From positions 1 through 43,959 of the forward strand of contig JAUXAN010000018.1 of assembly GCA_030619885.1 (NCBI GenBank): a DNA stretch of 43,959 nt, written 5' to 3'. The notes under the pieces were generated by a model. That model was not told the origin of the DNA, did no database searches, and saw only the letters and a list, made by a program, of their open reading frames with translations. Positions 42,017 to 43,959 of the stretch are shown here, piece by piece (the stretch's first letter is position 1; each line of letters opens with the position of its first letter). Source of the DNA: a bacterium (lineage in GTDB: Bacteria > Hydrothermota > DG-26 > JAUXAN01). The translations under genes were made by a program, and so were the position numbers.

Positions 42017-43010
42017 TTTTCCTCCTTTTTCTTCTCCTTACTAAATAGACTGGAATAATAAATGCAAAGAACAGAGTATCGAGCGGTATGCCTGAATAGA
42101 AAATGACTTCTCGGTATTCCTCATTATCGGATGCTTGCTCAATACTGATATCATCCAACTCATCCTTTGAGAAATGTCTTGCAAGTTTTGTAAGAAAACA
42201 TCCCTCATCGATAAACTCGGCAATGGCTGGAAAGTATTCATTTATCTCTCCAACATCTGGTATCTTCTTTGCAAATTTCAATTTTGCATCGGTGAAGGTC
42301 GCTTTATAAGGGAGGAAACTATACAATGTCACATCTCCCCCTTCATAACTTAAAGATGTAATTTTCAAAGGATAGACTGGCGTAGATGTGGTAAATGTGA
42401 ACTTGATGCCGAGATATCCGTAGTAATAACCATTGCTTCCATTCACTAAGGAGGTATCCACCCGTGAGCAGAAGAAATATTTCCAGTCTTTGCTTATATA
42501 ATAGTTGAATATAGAAGTCGCACCTGAAGGGTACTCATACCCATGCTCGGTCAGATAATCGGCAAGTGCAGATGGATCGTCAGCAAGCAAAATCAGATAT
42601 TCGAGAACACCAACAGTTCCAGAACCCACCTCCTCCACACCATCATTGAATGTTCCTTCATCGTCATCGTATCTTCCCCATTCGAATATGTAACGATCAT
42701 TATCACATCCTGCACCCCTTCTCTTGTAGAGCGGTCTTGAGTAATCCCTTAGTTGATAGAATATGTCGATGGATACCGAATCCACTGTGGGTTCTGCTGG
42801 TAGTGGAACGATCCATGCGAAATCGTTCACATCTCCGTGAAATTCCACACGCAGAATGAGTTCTTCAGTAGAGTTGGACCATTTAACAATTCCAATCTGA
42901 TCCCCCTCATAGACATAATGTGAAGGTGAAGGAATGAGACCACCATCGGCAGAGATATTGTTTAAACTGGCTACAGAGAAACAGAGAAAAAAACAAGAAA
43001 AAATTTTCAT
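42009..43010 (-). CDS. DUF2330 membrane-anchored envelope protein
   Basis: 333 residues from ATG 43010, which has AGGAGGG five bases upstream (the longer frame from TTG 43025 is rejected). A signal peptide (KIFSCFFLCFSVASLNNISA) is followed by DGGLIPSPSHYVYEGDQIGI and FAWIVPLPAEPTVDSV, the DUF2330 hallmarks. A C-terminal hydrophobic segment with positive tail (DTLFFAFIIPVYLVRRRKRR) anchors it. The large domain lies outside the cytoplasmic membrane. Function unknown. It lies eight bases after the beta-barrel gene and overlaps trpB2, which is unusual company for an amino acid enzyme. Confidence 0.82.
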   Translation of the reverse strand: MKIFSCFFLCFSVASLNNISADGGLIPSPSHYVYEGDQIGIVKWSNSTEELILRVEFHGDVNDFAWIVPLPAEPTVDSVSIDIFYQLRDYSRPLYKRRGAGCDNDRYIFEWGRYDDDEGTFNDGVEEVGSGTVGVLEYLILLADDPSALADYLTEHGYEYPSGATSIFNYYISKDWKYFFCSRVDTSLVNGSNGYYYGYLGIKFTFTTSTPVYPLKITSLSYEGGDVTLYSFLPYKATFTDAKLKFAKKIPDVGEINEYFPAIAEFIDEGCFLTKLARHFSKDELDDISIEQASDNEEYREVIFYSGIPLDTLFFAFIIPVYLVRRRKRRKNG

Positions 43011-43018
43011 ATGCCCTC

Positions 43019-43645
43019 CTACCAATAAAAACTAATGCAGGGTGCCAGACTGATACCTGTCATGTCTATGTAATAATTATATTCATATCCCCAGTAATCG
43101 GGTGGTGACTTCCGGGTCAGTCTGACCGCAAGAGCTTGTAACCTACTTTCAAAACCAACTGAAATAGTTCTCTTTACAAAGAATTCGTATTGAAAGAAGA
43201 TAAAAGCACCTTCTGAAAAACCACTGTTATAGTCTTTCAGACTCTCAGTAGCCCATGCGAGGATAATCCCCCCACCTACAGAGACCCTTCTTCTGTTGAC
43301 GACTTTCGTCTTGAACTCACCGCCTGCCTCTACACAGAAGACTTTCAAGGTCGTCTCAACATCTATAGGACGCTGTGAATATCCATCCCACCAGATATAA
43401 TAATAATCTGTAAAAACGCCTTTATTGTAAGCATAGGAAAGGGAAACGACAACGCTTTTGCTGTGGTCGATGTTAAATTTTCCCCCGAGTCTAAAGAAAG
43501 GTATCACACCGTAGCCGTCCTGCATATCCTCTGCATGTGAGTGAAAAAAGGGAACACTGAAAGAAATCCCATCTTCTGGAATATAAGCCAGACTATCGTT
43601 TTGTGAGGTAGATATTAAGCATAAGACAAGACATAACGATAACAT
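43019..43645 (-). CDS. Predicted outer-membrane beta-barrel protein
   Basis: 208 residues. A signal peptide (MLSLCLVLCLIST...SLA) precedes alternating amphipathic strands (SVVVSLSYAYNKGVFTDYYY, AGGEFKTKVVNRRRVSVGGG, ISVGFESRLQALAVRLTR), and the protein ends in an aromatic residue after alternating hydrophobics (SLAPCISFYW), the recognition pattern for barrel insertion. Size suggests about eight strands. It is the first gene of the - strand operon and lacks a Shine-Dalgarno site. Its ATG coincides with the predicted transcript start. Confidence 0.75.
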   Translation of the reverse strand: MLSLCLVLCLISTSQNDSLAYIPEDGISFSVPFFHSHAEDMQDGYGVIPFFRLGGKFNIDHSKSVVVSLSYAYNKGVFTDYYYIWWDGYSQRPIDVETTLKVFCVEAGGEFKTKVVNRRRVSVGGGIILAWATESLKDYNSGFSEGAFIFFQYEFFVKRTISVGFESRLQALAVRLTRKSPPDYWGYEYNYYIDMTGISLAPCISFYW

Positions 43646-43651
43646 AGTTTG

Positions 43652-43679
43652 AATATAAAATATTTCAGCATGTTGTCAA
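43652..43679 (-). promoter_or_regulatory. Promoter of the - strand operon, predicted leaderless
   Basis: On the - strand TTGACA (43679-43674), a 16-base spacer and TATATT (43657-43652). Six bases separate the -10 box from ATG 43645, so the message should start at the codon. It would drive barrel protein, DUF2330, trpB2, iorA and comF. Confidence 0.65.
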
Positions 43680-43762
43680 GCAAAAAGAAACCACGGATCA
43701 CACGAATACTATAAAAAATTCTCAAAAAGTATAAAAGAAATTCGTACAATTTGTCTAACCCG

Positions 43763-43788
43763 CCCCGAACTTATGCATAAGTGCGGGG
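43763..43788. repeat. GC-capped palindrome
   Basis: CCCCG-A-ACTTATGCATAAGT-G-CGGGG is a near-perfect 26-base palindrome whose centre is self-complementary. Its right part TGCGGGGTGAA also occurs at 7656-7666 in the palindrome before the histidine kinase. The 43646-43959 stretch contains no gene apart from this and the terminal repeat element. Confidence 0.75.
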
Positions 43789-43803
43789 TGAATGAACATT
43801 CGT

Positions 43804-43835
43804 GTTTATACTTTCATTATGAGAGTGTTGAAAAA
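43804..43835. repeat. 32-bp inverted repeat arm, left side of the terminal element
   Basis: GTTTATACTTTCATTATGAG followed by AGTGTTGAAAAA is the reverse complement of 121-152 with one mismatch. With the 67-bp overlap of the two window ends the arms bound an element of about 241 bp. Confidence 0.8.
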
Positions 43836-43892
43836 ACCATCAATGAGTTTCGGCAGGGGTATTTGGTTCCCTTGCTCCTAACTTTACGAATG

Positions 43893-43959
43893 TCGCTTAG
43901 TATCCGTATGTCTTTCATACTAAAAGGGTTAGCCAAAGTGACGAGTTTTGTGCCAAGGA
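43893..43959. repeat. 67-bp direct terminal repeat, right copy
   Basis: Identical to 1-67. It sits in the centre of the palindromic element defined by the 32-bp arms. No gene is seen in these bases. Confidence 0.95.

Noticed and set aside
1-43959. A circular plasmid or phage genome, suggested by identical window ends
   Set aside because: No replication, partition, packaging or structural genes are present. The content is ordinary chromosomal genes with a tRNA, and the overlapping ends lie in a palindromic repeat element. Circularity remains possible but is not supported.

Overview
The window looks like a chromosomal piece of an AT-rich (roughly 40% GC by eye) free-living bacterium from a poorly cultivated lineage. 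The lipoprotein signals, a beta-barrel ending in an aromatic residue, the GlmL-like ATPase, M42 peptidase, TldD/TldE pair, DUF2330 protein and TrpB2-IorA pair suggest a diderm, probably anaerobic or thermotolerant lineage of the WOR-3/Stahlbacteria kind. That placement is an inference from gene content only. No phage, plasmid replication or CRISPR genes are visible. The first and last 67 bases are identical. They lie inside a 32-bp inverted-repeat element, so the window most likely ends in two copies of a dispersed repeat, although a circular join cannot be excluded.

Layout. (1) 1-5.65 kb: tRNA-Ala(GGC) with its own promoter, then a compact + strand run: TPR lipoprotein, small membrane protein, HNH nuclease, 101-residue protein, GlmL-like ATPase, M42 aminopeptidase. 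(2) 5.7-7.5 kb: a - strand pair, glycosyltransferase then methyltransferase. (3) 7.9-9.65 kb: an orphan sensor histidine kinase. (4) 9.65-38 kb: an unusual accessory region. About two dozen genes all lie on the + strand, are functionally unrelated, visibly differ in base composition, and are separated by 100-580 bp spacers full of palindromes and dispersed repeats. Several genes are broken or decayed. Four spacers carry the same 12-bp motif (GGATATRAAYGA), two of them followed directly by GTTAGGC, which has the form of an integron attC core site. One spacer folds convincingly as an attC-like imperfect palindrome. I propose an integron-like or otherwise cassette-built array without a visible integrase. 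Glycosyltransferases, a DUF3108 protein and a PPC-domain protein in its right part look more native. (5) 38.1-43.65 kb: a - strand operon running beta-barrel protein, DUF2330 protein, TrpB2, IorA and ComF.

Functional links. TldD-TldE followed by a radical SAM enzyme, with two serine peptidases nearby, may form a peptide modification and processing group, though no precursor peptide is recognised. TrpB2-IorA overlap and probably link tryptophan or indole metabolism to aromatic 2-oxoacid oxidation. A membrane-anchored STAND-like NTPase with near-identical TPR repeats is the best candidate for a conflict or defence protein. Several genes without a Shine-Dalgarno sequence have a good -10 box ending 6-7 bases before the ATG, which predicts leaderless mRNAs.
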